From NCBI RefSeq assembly GCF_000967965.1, contig NZ_LACC01000022.1, forward strand, positions 62,001 to 126,000: 64,000 nucleotides of DNA, given 5' to 3'. The position numbers and the translations under genes were made by a program. Under the pieces are notes generated by a model that was not told the DNA's origin, did not search any database, and saw only the letters and a program-made list of their open reading frames with translations. Positions 50,673 to 60,147 of this stretch are shown here, piece after piece. Every line of letters begins with the position of its first letter. Position 1 is the first letter of the stretch. This stretch comes from Pseudomonas fluorescens (GTDB taxonomy: Bacteria > Pseudomonadota > Gammaproteobacteria > Pseudomonadales > Pseudomonadaceae).

Positions 50673-51989
50673 CTAATACGCATACCGCAGCATCGTATGC
50701 GGCAAATGCCGCAACACGAAGAAGCCGAACAATGCCAGCAACGCCGGCAACACCAGCCACCAGACCTTGGGGGGCAAGGCGTTGAGCGGCTCCTTGCGCT
50801 GGATGAGCCACAGGCTCGCCGCGCAGACACACGCCGCCAGCATTGCGCCAGCCAATACATCTGTCGGCCAATGCGCTCCGAGGTAAACCCGCGAAAGCGC
50901 AATTGCCGTTGCGGGCAGGCAGCCCACCAATAACCAGGTCAGACGCATCCGAGGCGGTTGTCCGCGTCCCGCCAGGACGGCGAGGGCGAGGAACAGCGCG
51001 AAAGACCCTGAAGCATGGCCGCTGGGCATGCTGTAGCTGGTGAGCGGATCGCTCAACACTTCGGGGCGCATTCGGGCAAAGAGGTATTTGGTCGCGGTGT
51101 TCGCCAATGCCGTGCAGAGCAGGGTGCTTGCGGTGAAGATCGCCGGGCGCCATTGGCGCATCAGCAGCAGCAAACCTGTCAGCAGCACGCTGAACAACAG
51201 CATGTTGCGGAATTCGCCGATCAGCGTGAAGACCACCGCCACCTCATCAAGCATCGAGTTGCGATGCTCCTGCACCAGGGTCATCAACCCTTGATCGAGG
51301 GCGCCAAGGTGCGGATAGCCGATGAACAACCCCGTCAGAATGAGAAAGCTCATGCCAGCGATCAACGCTGTAGACCTGCGATGCTGGCGCAAGCTGCTGG
51401 TGGCGCTCAACCCCACCATCACCGCAATGCTGCCGGCAACGATCCCGGCCTGGGTCCAGAAACCTTCAGGCAATGGCAATCGAATGGCCGCCCCGGTAGC
51501 CCAGCCTGGCAGCAGATAAGCCACCGACCAGCCTGCACCGGCCAGCAGACTGACGGCAATGAAACGTGGGAAGGGCATGTCGCACATGCCGGCGACCATG
51601 GGCAGCATCGGCCGCAATGGTCCGATAAAACGCCCGACCAGCAGGCTGGCGGTGCCATAGCGCTGGAAATAGGCCTCGGCCCCGGCGATCCACTCCGGAT
51701 GATGGCGCAAGCCTGGTAGGCGCCGGATGTTCTGATGAAAATGCCGTCCAAGGAAATACGAAACCACGTCACCCAACACACCGGCGAGGAAGCCCAGCAA
51801 CAAGGTTTCACTCAGCGGCAACGCACCGCTGCCGGCCAGCACCGCAACGGTGAACAGTAAAACCGTGCCGGGGACGATCAGCCCGGCAATCGCCAGGCAT
51901 TCCACAAAGGCCACCAGGAATATTGCCGCCGCCAGCCATTGCGGGTTGACCGTCAACCAACCGGTCACGCTATCGAGCCATAGGCCCAT
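50673..51989 (-). CDS. DedA-PAP2 fusion membrane protein
   Basis: The 438-residue protein fuses an N-terminal DedA-like domain (about 1-195, with PGTVLLFTVAVLAG and VGRFIGPLRPMLPMVAGMCDMPFPRF) to a C-terminal PAP2 phosphatase with KYLFARMRPE, SMPSGHASGS and SRVYLGAHWPTDVLAG, all three acid-phosphatase signatures. It probably dephosphorylates a lipid phosphate after flipping. It is convergent with the LON-domain gene, 12 bases away. The start at 51989 is one of two close ATGs. Confidence 0.9.
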   Translation of the reverse strand: MGLWLDSVTGWLTVNPQWLAAAIFLVAFVECLAIAGLIVPGTVLLFTVAVLAGSGALPLSETLLLGFLAGVLGDVVSYFLGRHFHQNIRRLPGLRHHPEWIAGAEAYFQRYGTASLLVGRFIGPLRPMLPMVAGMCDMPFPRFIAVSLLAGAGWSVAYLLPGWATGAAIRLPLPEGFWTQAGIVAGSIAVMVGLSATSSLRQHRRSTALIAGMSFLILTGLFIGYPHLGALDQGLMTLVQEHRNSMLDEVAVVFTLIGEFRNMLLFSVLLTGLLLLMRQWRPAIFTASTLLCTALANTATKYLFARMRPEVLSDPLTSYSMPSGHASGSFALFLALAVLAGRGQPPRMRLTWLLVGCLPATAIALSRVYLGAHWPTDVLAGAMLAACVCAASLWLIQRKEPLNALPPKVWWLVLPALLALFGFFVLRHLPHTMLRYAY

Positions 51990-52056
51990 AAAAACCACTC
52001 CATCAAATGTTCAATTGCTTCCAGGGGATAAGTGCAACTTTGAATGCGCCACTGAC

Positions 52057-52153
52057 CCCTGTGGGAGCGGGCTTGCCCGCGAATAGGCCCTTTCAGTCGA
52101 TATCGACGTCGCCTGACACTCCGCCTTCGCGGGCAAGCCCGCTCCCACAGGGG
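52057..52153. repeat. REP pair (GGGAGCGGGC variant), facing copies
   Basis: The left copy CCCCTGTGGGAGCGGGCTTG and its inverted partner ending in GCTCCCACAGGGG enclose about 40 bases. It separates the DedA-PAP2 and glycosylase genes. Confidence 0.9.
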
Positions 52154-52183
52154 ATTCCTTCAGTTTCAAAATCCGGGTCAGTC

Positions 52184-52882
52184 TCAGGACAGCACAAAAT
52201 AATCGCGACCTTCGACCTGGCCCCGTCGTAGCGGGTTGCGCGTGCAATAAGCCGCGTAGGCAGCGTCGACAAAACGGTACATCAGGTGTTCGTCGCGTCC
52301 GTGGGGAATGCCCAGGCGCGTGCTCTGGATGATGTGGGCAGGGGTCTGGCCGACGTGTTCTACCAGCAGCACCTCATGATCGAAGCGCTTGGCGTCCCAT
52401 GCCGGCACTTTCAGGCCCAGTGCCTTGCACAGCAGGGTTTGCCCGGCGCAGAGTTTTTGTGACGGGCGAGGGCGGCCCTGGGCATCGGGATTGTTCAATA
52501 GCATCTGTGCCAGGCTGCCCGGCCCGCTCAATTGATCGACCCACGGGTAGGCGGATTTGATCAACACGGCGTTACCCGGCCCTTGGGCGCTGAAATTCAG
52601 CGAATCACCACCCCGGGCGTAATACATATAAATGTGGCCGCCATCCAGAAACAAAGCTTTACGCTTTTCTGTATAGCCGAGGGACGCGTGGCTACCCTTT
52701 TCTGCGCAGTAATAGGCTTCGGTTTCGATGATCCGGGCACTGAGCCACAGGTCACCAACCCGATGGCGAATGACTTTGCCCAGTAAGTCCCGGGCCAGAA
52801 TTTGCGCGTCACGGTCGAAAAACGCGTCCGGGAGGCCCGTGGGCAGGCTCACGGCGGACGCTCGAACAGTCAGGTTGGACAT
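52184..52882 (-). CDS. 3-methyladenine DNA glycosylase (AAG/Mpg family)
   Basis: The 232-residue protein has the family pattern LARDLLGKVIRH near residue 30, ARIIETEAYYCAEKGSHAS with the catalytic glutamate, and CAGQTLLCKALGL. It removes alkylated bases from DNA. It is similar to the human-type AAG rather than to AlkA or Tag. The start MSNLTVRASAVS at 52882 is preferred to one four codons upstream. Confidence 0.93.
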   Translation of the reverse strand: MSNLTVRASAVSLPTGLPDAFFDRDAQILARDLLGKVIRHRVGDLWLSARIIETEAYYCAEKGSHASLGYTEKRKALFLDGGHIYMYYARGGDSLNFSAQGPGNAVLIKSAYPWVDQLSGPGSLAQMLLNNPDAQGRPRPSQKLCAGQTLLCKALGLKVPAWDAKRFDHEVLLVEHVGQTPAHIIQSTRLGIPHGRDEHLMYRFVDAAYAAYCTRNPLRRGQVEGRDYFVLS

Positions 52883-53071
52883 GATGACCGGCATTTGTCA
52901 GGGCTGAATGAGTCGTGATGATAACAATTTGCAGCTTAATCCCGGCTGAACATCGGCAAATTGCCCTCCATTTCGACCATCCGCCCGTCACCGCTGTTAG
53001 TCAGTGGGCGCGACAGCTATAATCTGTCGCTTTACTCTTTACCAAGACCTAATCAAAGACCACGCCAGACC

Positions 53072-54343
53072 ATGACTGAGTCCGTTCTTGACTACATGAC
53101 CCGCCTGGGTCGCGCTGCCCGCGAAGCTTCCCGCGTGATCGGCCGTGCCAGTACCGCGCAGAAAAACCGCGCCCTGCAGGCCGCCGCCAATGCGCTGGAC
53201 GCTGCCCGCGCCGAGCTGACGGCGGCCAATGAACAGGATTTGGCCGCTGGTCGCGCCAATGGTCTTGAGCCGGCCCTGCTTGAGCGCCTGGCACTGACCC
53301 CGGCGCGTATCGACGGCATGATCGTCGGCCTGCGTCAGGTAGCAGCGCTGCCGGACCCGGTCGGCGCGATCCGCGACATGAGCTTCCGTCCGTCCGGTAT
53401 TCAGGTCGGCAAGATGCGCGTGCCATTGGGCGTGATCGGAATCATCTACGAGTCGCGGCCGAACGTGACCATCGATGCCGCGAGCCTGTGCCTGAAGTCT
53501 GGTAACGCGACCATCCTGCGTGGCGGTTCCGAGGCCATTCATTCCAATCGCGCCATCGCCGCCTGCATTCAGCGTGGCCTGGCCGAGGCCGATTTGCCGG
53601 CTGCCGTAGTGCAAGTGGTCGAAACCACCGATCGTGCTGCCGTCGGCGCGCTGATCACCATGCCCGAATACGTCGATGTCATCGTGCCGCGCGGCGGCCG
53701 TGGTCTGATCGAGCGTGTCAGCCGTGACGCCCGTGTACCGGTGATCAAGCATCTGGACGGCATCTGCCATGTTTATGTGAGTGAGCGCGCCGACCTGGCC
53801 AAGGCCCAGCGCATTGCGTTCAACGCCAAGACTTACCGTTATGGCATCTGCGGTGCCATGGAAACGTTGCTGGTGGATCAAACCGTCGCCAAGGATTTCC
53901 TGCCGGCGATGGCGGCCCAGTTCCGCGAAAAAGGCGTCGAACTGCGCGGTTGCGAGCGCACCCGGGCGATCATCGATGCCGTGCCGGCCACCGAGGAAGA
54001 CTGGAGCACCGAGTACCTGGCGGCGATTCTGTCGATCCGCGTAGTCGACGGATTGGACCAAGCCATCGAGCACATCAATCATTACGGTTCCCATCACACC
54101 GATTCGATTGTCAGCGAACATCAGGGCGACACCCGGCGTTTCGTGGCTGAAGTCGACTCCTCGTCGGTGATGATCAATACCCCGACATGCTTCGCCGATG
54201 GCTTCGAATACGGATTGGGTGCCGAGATCGGCATTTCTACTGATAAGCTGCACGCCCGCGGCCCGGTGGGCCTCGAAGGACTGACCTGCGAGAAGTACAT
54301 CGTGGTCGGTGACGGGCAGTTGCGCGGACAGGAGCCGGTCTGA
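53072..54343 (+). CDS. proA: glutamate-5-semialdehyde dehydrogenase (gamma-glutamyl phosphate reductase)
   Basis: The 423-residue enzyme has MTESVLDYMTRLGRAAREASR at the start, VIYESRPNVTIDAASLCLKSGNATILRGGSEA, and the catalytic cysteine in HLDGICHVYV. It carries out the second step of proline synthesis. The reading frame is open further upstream but the family start is at 53072. nadD starts two bases after its stop. Confidence 0.96.
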   Translation: MTESVLDYMTRLGRAAREASRVIGRASTAQKNRALQAAANALDAARAELTAANEQDLAAGRANGLEPALLERLALTPARIDGMIVGLRQVAALPDPVGAIRDMSFRPSGIQVGKMRVPLGVIGIIYESRPNVTIDAASLCLKSGNATILRGGSEAIHSNRAIAACIQRGLAEADLPAAVVQVVETTDRAAVGALITMPEYVDVIVPRGGRGLIERVSRDARVPVIKHLDGICHVYVSERADLAKAQRIAFNAKTYRYGICGAMETLLVDQTVAKDFLPAMAAQFREKGVELRGCERTRAIIDAVPATEEDWSTEYLAAILSIRVVDGLDQAIEHINHYGSHHTDSIVSEHQGDTRRFVAEVDSSSVMINTPTCFADGFEYGLGAEIGISTDKLHARGPVGLEGLTCEKYIVVGDGQLRGQEPV

Positions 54344-54344
54344 C

Positions 54345-55034
54345 TTGGGCGACTTCGACCCGTCAGCCCCGGTCACCGTCAGCGAGCCAGCCCCTCGCCG
54401 CATTGGCGTGCTGGGCGGAACGTTCGACCCGGTGCACATCGGCCATTTGCGCGGTGCACTGGAAGTCGCCGAAACACTGGCGCTCGATGAACTGCGCCTG
54501 ACACCCAGTGCCCGGCCGCCCCATCGGGACAAGCCGCAGGTGTCGGCAAAAGACCGTCTGGCGATGGTCGAGTGCGCGGTGGCCGGTGTGGCACCGTTGG
54601 TGGTGGACGCCCGCGAATTGCAGCGGGACAAACCGTCCTACACCATTGATACCCTGGAACTGATGCGCGCCGAACTGGCCGCGGATGACCAGGTTTTTCT
54701 GCTTTTGGGCTGGGACGCTTTTTGCGGCCTGCCCACTTGGCACCGCTGGGAAGAGTTGCTCCAGCATTGCCATATCCTGGTGTTGCAACGCCCGGATGCC
54801 GACAGCGAACCGCCGGATGCCTTGCGCAACCTGCTGGCAGCGCGCTCGGTGAGCGACCCGTTGGCCCTCAAAGGGCCGAGCGGACAGATTGCATTCGTCT
54901 GGCAGACACCGCTCGCGGTATCCGCCACCCAGATCCGTCAACTGCTGGCCAGCGGTAAGTCGGTACGTTTCCTGGTGCCCGACGCGGTCCTGGCCTACAT
55001 CGATGCGCACGGACTCTACCGTGCGTCGAACTGA
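54345..55034 (+). CDS. nadD: nicotinate-nucleotide adenylyltransferase
   Basis: The protein (229 aa) has the nucleotidyltransferase motif GVLGGTFDPVHIGHL (about 22-36) and SATQIRQLLASG near the end. It makes nicotinate adenine dinucleotide in NAD synthesis. I take a TTG at 54345, right after the proA stop, with GGAG about ten bases upstream. This gives an N-terminal extension of about 18 residues before the core, and a start nearer the core is possible. Confidence 0.92.
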   Translation: MGDFDPSAPVTVSEPAPRRIGVLGGTFDPVHIGHLRGALEVAETLALDELRLTPSARPPHRDKPQVSAKDRLAMVECAVAGVAPLVVDARELQRDKPSYTIDTLELMRAELAADDQVFLLLGWDAFCGLPTWHRWEELLQHCHILVLQRPDADSEPPDALRNLLAARSVSDPLALKGPSGQIAFVWQTPLAVSATQIRQLLASGKSVRFLVPDAVLAYIDAHGLYRASN

Positions 55035-55106
55035 ATAGGAGTGCCTCAGGCACGTGGCAACAACGTGTATTGAAGCGCCCGAACAAACGAGCAAAACGAG
55101 TTTTAT

Positions 55107-55601
55107 ATGACGAGCAACGACGTAAGCAAAGTAAAACGCAAAGGCACATTCAAGAGTGCCCCACTGCCGGAAAAGGTCCTCGCCGCCGAGCCGCCTAAAG
55201 GCGACGAGCTGGTCAAGATCGCCGTAGCCGCCCTGGAAGACGTCAAGGCCCAGGACGTGCTGGTGATTGATGTTCGCGACAAGCAGAGCATCACTGACTA
55301 CATGATCATCGCCACCGGTACCTCCAACCGCCAGATCGGCGCGATGCTGGACAAGGTTCGCGAGGCCGTCAAAGCCCTGGGTATCAAGCCGCTGGGTGAA
55401 GAAGGCAAGGGCGACAGCGACTGGGTGCTGTTGGACATGGACGACGTGATCGTCCACATGATGACCTCCAACGCCCGCCAGTTCTACGACCTGGAGCGCC
55501 TGTGGAAAGGTGCCGAGCAGAGCCGTGCGGCCGATGGCAAGCACCACAGCCCTGAAGTTGGTCACGAGCATTTCAACAAGCTCAACAAAGACCAGGAATA
55601 A
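55107..55601 (+). CDS. rsfS: ribosome silencing factor RsfS
   Basis: The 164-residue protein has a basic N-terminal extension of about 30 residues and then the RsfS fold: KIAVAALEDVKAQDVLVIDVRDKQSITDYMIIATGTSNRQ and WVLLDMDDVIVHMM. It binds uL14 on the large subunit and prevents 70S assembly in starvation. The extension is longer than in E. coli. rlmH follows after nine bases. Confidence 0.95.
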   Translation: MTSNDVSKVKRKGTFKSAPLPEKVLAAEPPKGDELVKIAVAALEDVKAQDVLVIDVRDKQSITDYMIIATGTSNRQIGAMLDKVREAVKALGIKPLGEEGKGDSDWVLLDMDDVIVHMMTSNARQFYDLERLWKGAEQSRAADGKHHSPEVGHEHFNKLNKDQE

Positions 55602-55610
55602 GGGACCGCT

Positions 55611-56078
55611 GTGCGACTGCGACTGATCGCCGTCGGTTCACGCATGCCCAAGTGGGTGGAAGAAGGCTGGCATGAATATGCCAAGCGTCTTCCGTCCGAG
55701 CTGGCGCTGGAACTGGTGGAAATACCGCTCAATACCCGTGGCAAGAACGCCGACGTGGCCCGTTTCATCCGCCAGGAAGGCGAAGCCATGCTGGCCAAGG
55801 TCGGGCCGAACGAGCGGATTGTCACTCTCGAAGTCCATGGCAAGCCCTGGAGCACCGAGCAACTGGCGGTCGAGCTCGATCGCTGGCGGCTGGACTCGCG
55901 CACGGTCAACTTCATGGTCGGTGGCCCCGAGGGGTTGGCGCCGGAAGTCTGTGCCCGGGCTGACCAGCGTTGGTCGTTGTCGCCGCTGACCTTGCCGCAC
56001 CCGCTGGTGCGGATCCTGATCGGCGAACAGATGTACCGTGCCTGGACCGTGCTGTCCGGTCACCCTTACCACAAGTAG
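55611..56078 (+). CDS. rlmH: 23S rRNA pseudouridine-1915 N3-methyltransferase RlmH
   Basis: The 155-residue SPOUT methyltransferase starts at a GTG and has EVHGKPWSTEQLA, FMVGGPEGLAPEV and the knot-end LPHPLVRILIGEQMYRAW. It modifies pseudouridine 1915 in 23S rRNA. It is in the conserved rsfS-rlmH-mrdA-rodA series. Confidence 0.97.
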   Translation: MRLRLIAVGSRMPKWVEEGWHEYAKRLPSELALELVEIPLNTRGKNADVARFIRQEGEAMLAKVGPNERIVTLEVHGKPWSTEQLAVELDRWRLDSRTVNFMVGGPEGLAPEVCARADQRWSLSPLTLPHPLVRILIGEQMYRAWTVLSGHPYHK

Positions 56079-56088
56079 TTCTGCCCTC

Positions 56089-57984
56089 ATGTCCCAGCCG
56101 ATCCGCATCAAGGACCACGAAAAAGACGCCCGTCTGGTGCGTGGCCGCGTCGTGTTCGGGGCAATTGCGGTGGTCACGCTGATTGGCGTACTGATCGCGC
56201 GCCTGTATTTCCTGCAGGTGATCCAGTACGAGTACCACTCGACCCTGTCGGAAAACAACCGCGTCCATGTACAGCCGATTCCACCCACTCGTGGATTGAT
56301 TTTCGACCGCAATGGCGTGGTGATTGCCGACAACCGGCCCAGCTTCAGCTTGAGCATGACCCGCGAGCGTTCTGGCGATTGGCAGCAAGTGCTCGACGTG
56401 ATCGTCGAAGTGCTGGAGCTGACGCCCGAGGACCGGGTGATCTTCGAGAAGCGCATGCGTCAGGGGCGTCGACCGTTCGAACCGGTGCCGATCCTGTTCG
56501 AGCTGACCGAAGAGCAGATCGCCCGCATCGCCGTGAACCAGTTCCGCCTGCCGGGGGTGGAAGTGGTCGCCCAACTGGTTCGTCACTATCCCCAGGGCGC
56601 GCATTTTGCGCACTCGGTGGGCTACATGGGGCGGATCAACGAGAAAGAGCTCAAGTCTCTGGACCCGGTCAGTTATAGCGGCACCCATCAGATCGGCAAA
56701 ACCGGCATCGAGCGTTTCTATGAGCCGGAGCTGCATGGTCAGGTGGGTTACGAGGAGGTCGAGACCAACGCTCGGGGCCGTGTATTGCGGGTGCTCAAGC
56801 GCACCGAACCGGTTTCCGGCAAAGACATCGTCCTGAGCCTGGACATCAAATTGCAGGAAGCCGCCGAAACCGCGCTCGGCGGTCGTCGTGGTGCGGTGGT
56901 GGCCCTGAACCCGAAAACCGGCGAGGTGCTGGCGATGGTCAGTCAGCCGAGCTTCGATCCGAACCTGTTCGTCACCGGCATCAGCTCCAAGGCCTATTCC
57001 GAACTGCGCGACTCCATCGACCGGCCGCTATTCAATCGCGTGCTGCGCGGTCTGTACCCGCCGGGTTCGACCATCAAGCCTGCCGTGGCGATTGCCGGCC
57101 TGGATTCGGGTGTGGTGACTGCCTCGACCCGGGTGTTCGACCCCGGCTACTACATGCTGCCCAACTACGATCACAAGTACCGCAACTGGAACCGCACCGG
57201 TGATGGTTTTGTCGACCTCGACACGGCGATCATGCGTTCCAACGACACCTACTTCTATGACCTGGCCCACAAGCTGGGGATCGATCGGCTGTCGTCGTAT
57301 CTGTCCAAGTTCGGTATCGGTCAGAAGGTTTCCCTGGACATGTTCGAGGAATCGCCGGGTCTGATGCCGACCCGCGAATGGAAGCGCGCGACCCGTCGCC
57401 AGGCATGGTTCCCGGGCGAAACGCTGATTCTCGGGATCGGTCAGGGCTACATGCAGTCGACCCCGTTGCAGCTGGCCCAGGCCACGGCGCTGGTGGCCAA
57501 CAAAGGCATCTGGAACCGTCCTCACCTGGCCAAGACCATCGAAGGCGAGAAACCGGTGGATCAGAACCCGATGCCGGACATTATCCTGCGCGATCCATCT
57601 GACTGGACCAAGGTCAACCACGGCATGCAGCAGGTGATGCACGGCGCCCGCGGTACGGCACGCAAGGCTTCGATCGGTGCGCAGTACCGCATCGCCGGCA
57701 AGAGTGGTACGGCCCAGGTGGTCGCGATCAAGCAGGGTGAGAAGTACGACCGCTCCAAGGTTCAGGAGCGCCATCGCGACCACGCCTTGTTCGTGGGCTT
57801 CGCCCCGGCGGACGATCCGCAGATCGTGGTGTCGGTGATGGTCGAGAACGGTGAGTCCGGCTCCGGCGTCGCCGCGCCAGTGGTGCGTCAGATCATGGAC
57901 GCCTGGTTGCTCGACCAGAACGGGCACCTCAAAGCCGAATACGCCAGCCCTAATAGCGCGGAGGCCACGGCCCGTGATGAATAA
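56089..57984 (+). CDS. mrdA: penicillin-binding protein 2
   Basis: The 631-residue class B PBP has an N-terminal membrane anchor (about 20-40), a pedestal region from about 60 to 260, and a transpeptidase domain with Ser327-T-I-Lys330 (YPPGSTIKP), SNDTYFYDLA and KSGTAQVV. It cross-links peptidoglycan during cell elongation together with RodA. It overlaps rodA by 8 bases. Confidence 0.96.
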   Translation: MSQPIRIKDHEKDARLVRGRVVFGAIAVVTLIGVLIARLYFLQVIQYEYHSTLSENNRVHVQPIPPTRGLIFDRNGVVIADNRPSFSLSMTRERSGDWQQVLDVIVEVLELTPEDRVIFEKRMRQGRRPFEPVPILFELTEEQIARIAVNQFRLPGVEVVAQLVRHYPQGAHFAHSVGYMGRINEKELKSLDPVSYSGTHQIGKTGIERFYEPELHGQVGYEEVETNARGRVLRVLKRTEPVSGKDIVLSLDIKLQEAAETALGGRRGAVVALNPKTGEVLAMVSQPSFDPNLFVTGISSKAYSELRDSIDRPLFNRVLRGLYPPGSTIKPAVAIAGLDSGVVTASTRVFDPGYYMLPNYDHKYRNWNRTGDGFVDLDTAIMRSNDTYFYDLAHKLGIDRLSSYLSKFGIGQKVSLDMFEESPGLMPTREWKRATRRQAWFPGETLILGIGQGYMQSTPLQLAQATALVANKGIWNRPHLAKTIEGEKPVDQNPMPDIILRDPSDWTKVNHGMQQVMHGARGTARKASIGAQYRIAGKSGTAQVVAIKQGEKYDRSKVQERHRDHALFVGFAPADDPQIVVSVMVENGESGSGVAAPVVRQIMDAWLLDQNGHLKAEYASPNSAEATARDE

Positions 57985-59119
57985 TTTTGATCGCATGCTC
58001 TCCAGTGAGGATGTGATGCGTCGTCGCGCGACGCTGCTGCAACGCATGCACATCGATGGCGTGTTGCTGATTTTGCTGTTGACCCTGGCCGCCGGCAGTC
58101 TGTTCGTGCTGTATTCGGCCAGTGGCAAGAGCTGGGACCTGCTGGCCAAGCAGGCTACTTCGTTCGGCATCGGTCTGGTCTCGATGATCGTCATCGCGCA
58201 GTTCGAGCCGCGCTTCATGGCCCGTTGGGTGCCGGTCGGGTATGTGATCGGTGTGCTGTTGCTGGTGGTGGTGGATGTCATGGGCCACAACGCCATGGGC
58301 GCCACGCGCTGGATCAATATCCCTGGTGTCGTGCGCTTCCAGCCCTCGGAGTTCATGAAAATCCTGATGCCGGCAACCATCGCCTGGTATCTGTCCAAGC
58401 GCACATTGCCGCCGCAACTCAAGCATGTGGGTATCAGCCTGATGTTGATCGGGGTGCCGTTCATTCTGATCGTGCGTCAGCCGGACCTCGGTACGTCGCT
58501 GCTGATCCTGGCCGGCGGCGCTTTCGTGCTGTTCATGGGTGGCCTGCGCTGGCGCTGGATCCTCAGCGTGCTGGCCGCCGCTGTTCCCGTGGCGATTGCC
58601 ATGTGGTTTTTCATCATGCACGACTACCAGAAGCAGCGAATCCTGACGTTCCTCGACCCGGAGAGTGATCCGCTCGGTACGGGCTGGAACATCATCCAGT
58701 CCAAGGCCGCCATCGGCTCCGGTGGTGTGTTTGGCAAGGGCTGGTTGCTGGGCACCCAGTCGCACCTGGACTTCCTGCCGGAAAGCCACACCGACTTCAT
58801 CATTGCCGTATTGGGTGAAGAGTTCGGCCTGGTGGGGATCTGCGCGCTGTTACTGATCTACCTGCTATTGATCGGCCGTGGCCTGGTGATTACCGCCCAA
58901 GCGCAGACATTGTTCGGCAAGTTGCTCGCGGGCAGCCTGACCATGACGTTTTTTGTTTATGTTTTCGTCAACATCGGTATGGTCAGTGGCCTGTTGCCGG
59001 TGGTGGGGGTGCCGTTGCCGTTCATTAGCTACGGAGGAACTTCGCTGGTGACGCTACTGTCAGCGTTTGGGGTTTTGATGTCGATCCATACCCATCGCAA
59101 GTGGATCGCGCAGGTTTGA
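57977..59119 (+). CDS. rodA: peptidoglycan glycosyltransferase RodA
   Basis: The 380-residue SEDS protein has ten likely membrane helices and LGTSLLILAGGAFVLFMGGLRW near residue 175, ESHTDFIIAVLGEEFGLVG, and VPLPFISYGGTSLVTLL near the end. It polymerises lipid II with PBP2. The ATG at 57977 begins 8 bases before the mrdA stop. Confidence 0.96.
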   Translation: MNNFDRMLSSEDVMRRRATLLQRMHIDGVLLILLLTLAAGSLFVLYSASGKSWDLLAKQATSFGIGLVSMIVIAQFEPRFMARWVPVGYVIGVLLLVVVDVMGHNAMGATRWINIPGVVRFQPSEFMKILMPATIAWYLSKRTLPPQLKHVGISLMLIGVPFILIVRQPDLGTSLLILAGGAFVLFMGGLRWRWILSVLAAAVPVAIAMWFFIMHDYQKQRILTFLDPESDPLGTGWNIIQSKAAIGSGGVFGKGWLLGTQSHLDFLPESHTDFIIAVLGEEFGLVGICALLLIYLLLIGRGLVITAQAQTLFGKLLAGSLTMTFFVYVFVNIGMVSGLLPVVGVPLPFISYGGTSLVTLLSAFGVLMSIHTHRKWIAQV

Positions 59120-59136
59120 ATAAGGTGAAATTTTCA

Positions 59137-60147
59137 ATGCAAGTAATGCGTGGCTGGGCGACTCGATACGCGCCATGGGTCGGCCTGGTAAGCATCCTTG
59201 GCACCATGCAGGAAGCGTTGGCCGGCGACTACGAAGGCTCACCCCAAGTGGCCGAGTTCGTCGGTGAAATGACCCGCGACTACGGTTTCGCAGGTGAACA
59301 ATTGATGGGCGTGTTCCGCGAAGCCGAGCGCAAGCAGTCGATTCTGGACGCCATCTCGAAGCCCGCCGAACGGGTCAAGCAGTGGAGCGAATATCGCCCG
59401 ATGTTCATCACCGATGCGCGCATCGCCCGGGGTGTGGATTTCTGGCGTCAGCACGAAGCGGTGTTGGCCCGTGCCGAGCAGGAATACGGCGTGCCGGCCC
59501 AGGTGATTGTCTCGATCATCGGCGTTGAAACCTTTTTCGGCCGTAATACAGGAAATTTCCGGGTGATCGATGCCTTGTCGACCCTGGGTTTCGACTATCC
59601 TCCCCGTGCCGAGTTTTTCCGCAAGGAATTGCGTGAGTTCCTGCTGTTGGCCCGCGAAGAGCAGGTCGATCCGTTGACGCTCAAAGGCTCCTACGCCGGC
59701 GCAATGGGATTGCCGCAATTCATGCCAAGCAGTTTTCGCGCCTATGCGGTGGATTTTGACGGGGATGGCCATATCAATATCTGGACCAACCCGGACGATG
59801 CCATCGGCAGTGTCGCCAGCTACTTCAAGCGTCATGGCTGGGTCGCCGGCGAACCGGTGGTCAGCCGCGCCGATGTCCGTGGCGATCAGGTCGACGAAGG
59901 TTTGACCGCAGGTATCGAACCGACGAAAACCGTCGGGGAGTTGCGAGCCCTGGGGTGGTCAAGTCATGATGCGCTGCGCGATGATATGCCGGTTACTGCG
60001 TTCCGCCTGGAAGGCGACAATGGCCCCGAGTACTGGATGGGCCTGAAGAATTTTTACGCGATCACGCGATATAACCGCAGCGTGATGTACGCCATGGCCG
60101 TACATCAACTGTCTGAACAGCTGGTCCAAGCACGGGGCGTCAAGTAA
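59137..60147 (+). CDS. mltB: lytic murein transglycosylase B
   Basis: The 336-residue protein has a signal sequence (about 1-30) and the MltB core with the catalytic glutamate in IIGVETFFGRNTGNF, followed by YAGAMGLPQFMPSSFRAYAVDFDGDGHINIW. It cleaves peptidoglycan strands to give anhydro-muropeptides. No clear lipobox is present in the signal, unlike the E. coli enzyme, so it may be soluble. AAGGTG upstream supports the start at 59137. The stop shares a base with the rlpA ATG (TAATG). Confidence 0.9.
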   Translation: MQVMRGWATRYAPWVGLVSILGTMQEALAGDYEGSPQVAEFVGEMTRDYGFAGEQLMGVFREAERKQSILDAISKPAERVKQWSEYRPMFITDARIARGVDFWRQHEAVLARAEQEYGVPAQVIVSIIGVETFFGRNTGNFRVIDALSTLGFDYPPRAEFFRKELREFLLLAREEQVDPLTLKGSYAGAMGLPQFMPSSFRAYAVDFDGDGHINIWTNPDDAIGSVASYFKRHGWVAGEPVVSRADVRGDQVDEGLTAGIEPTKTVGELRALGWSSHDALRDDMPVTAFRLEGDNGPEYWMGLKNFYAITRYNRSVMYAMAVHQLSEQLVQARGVK

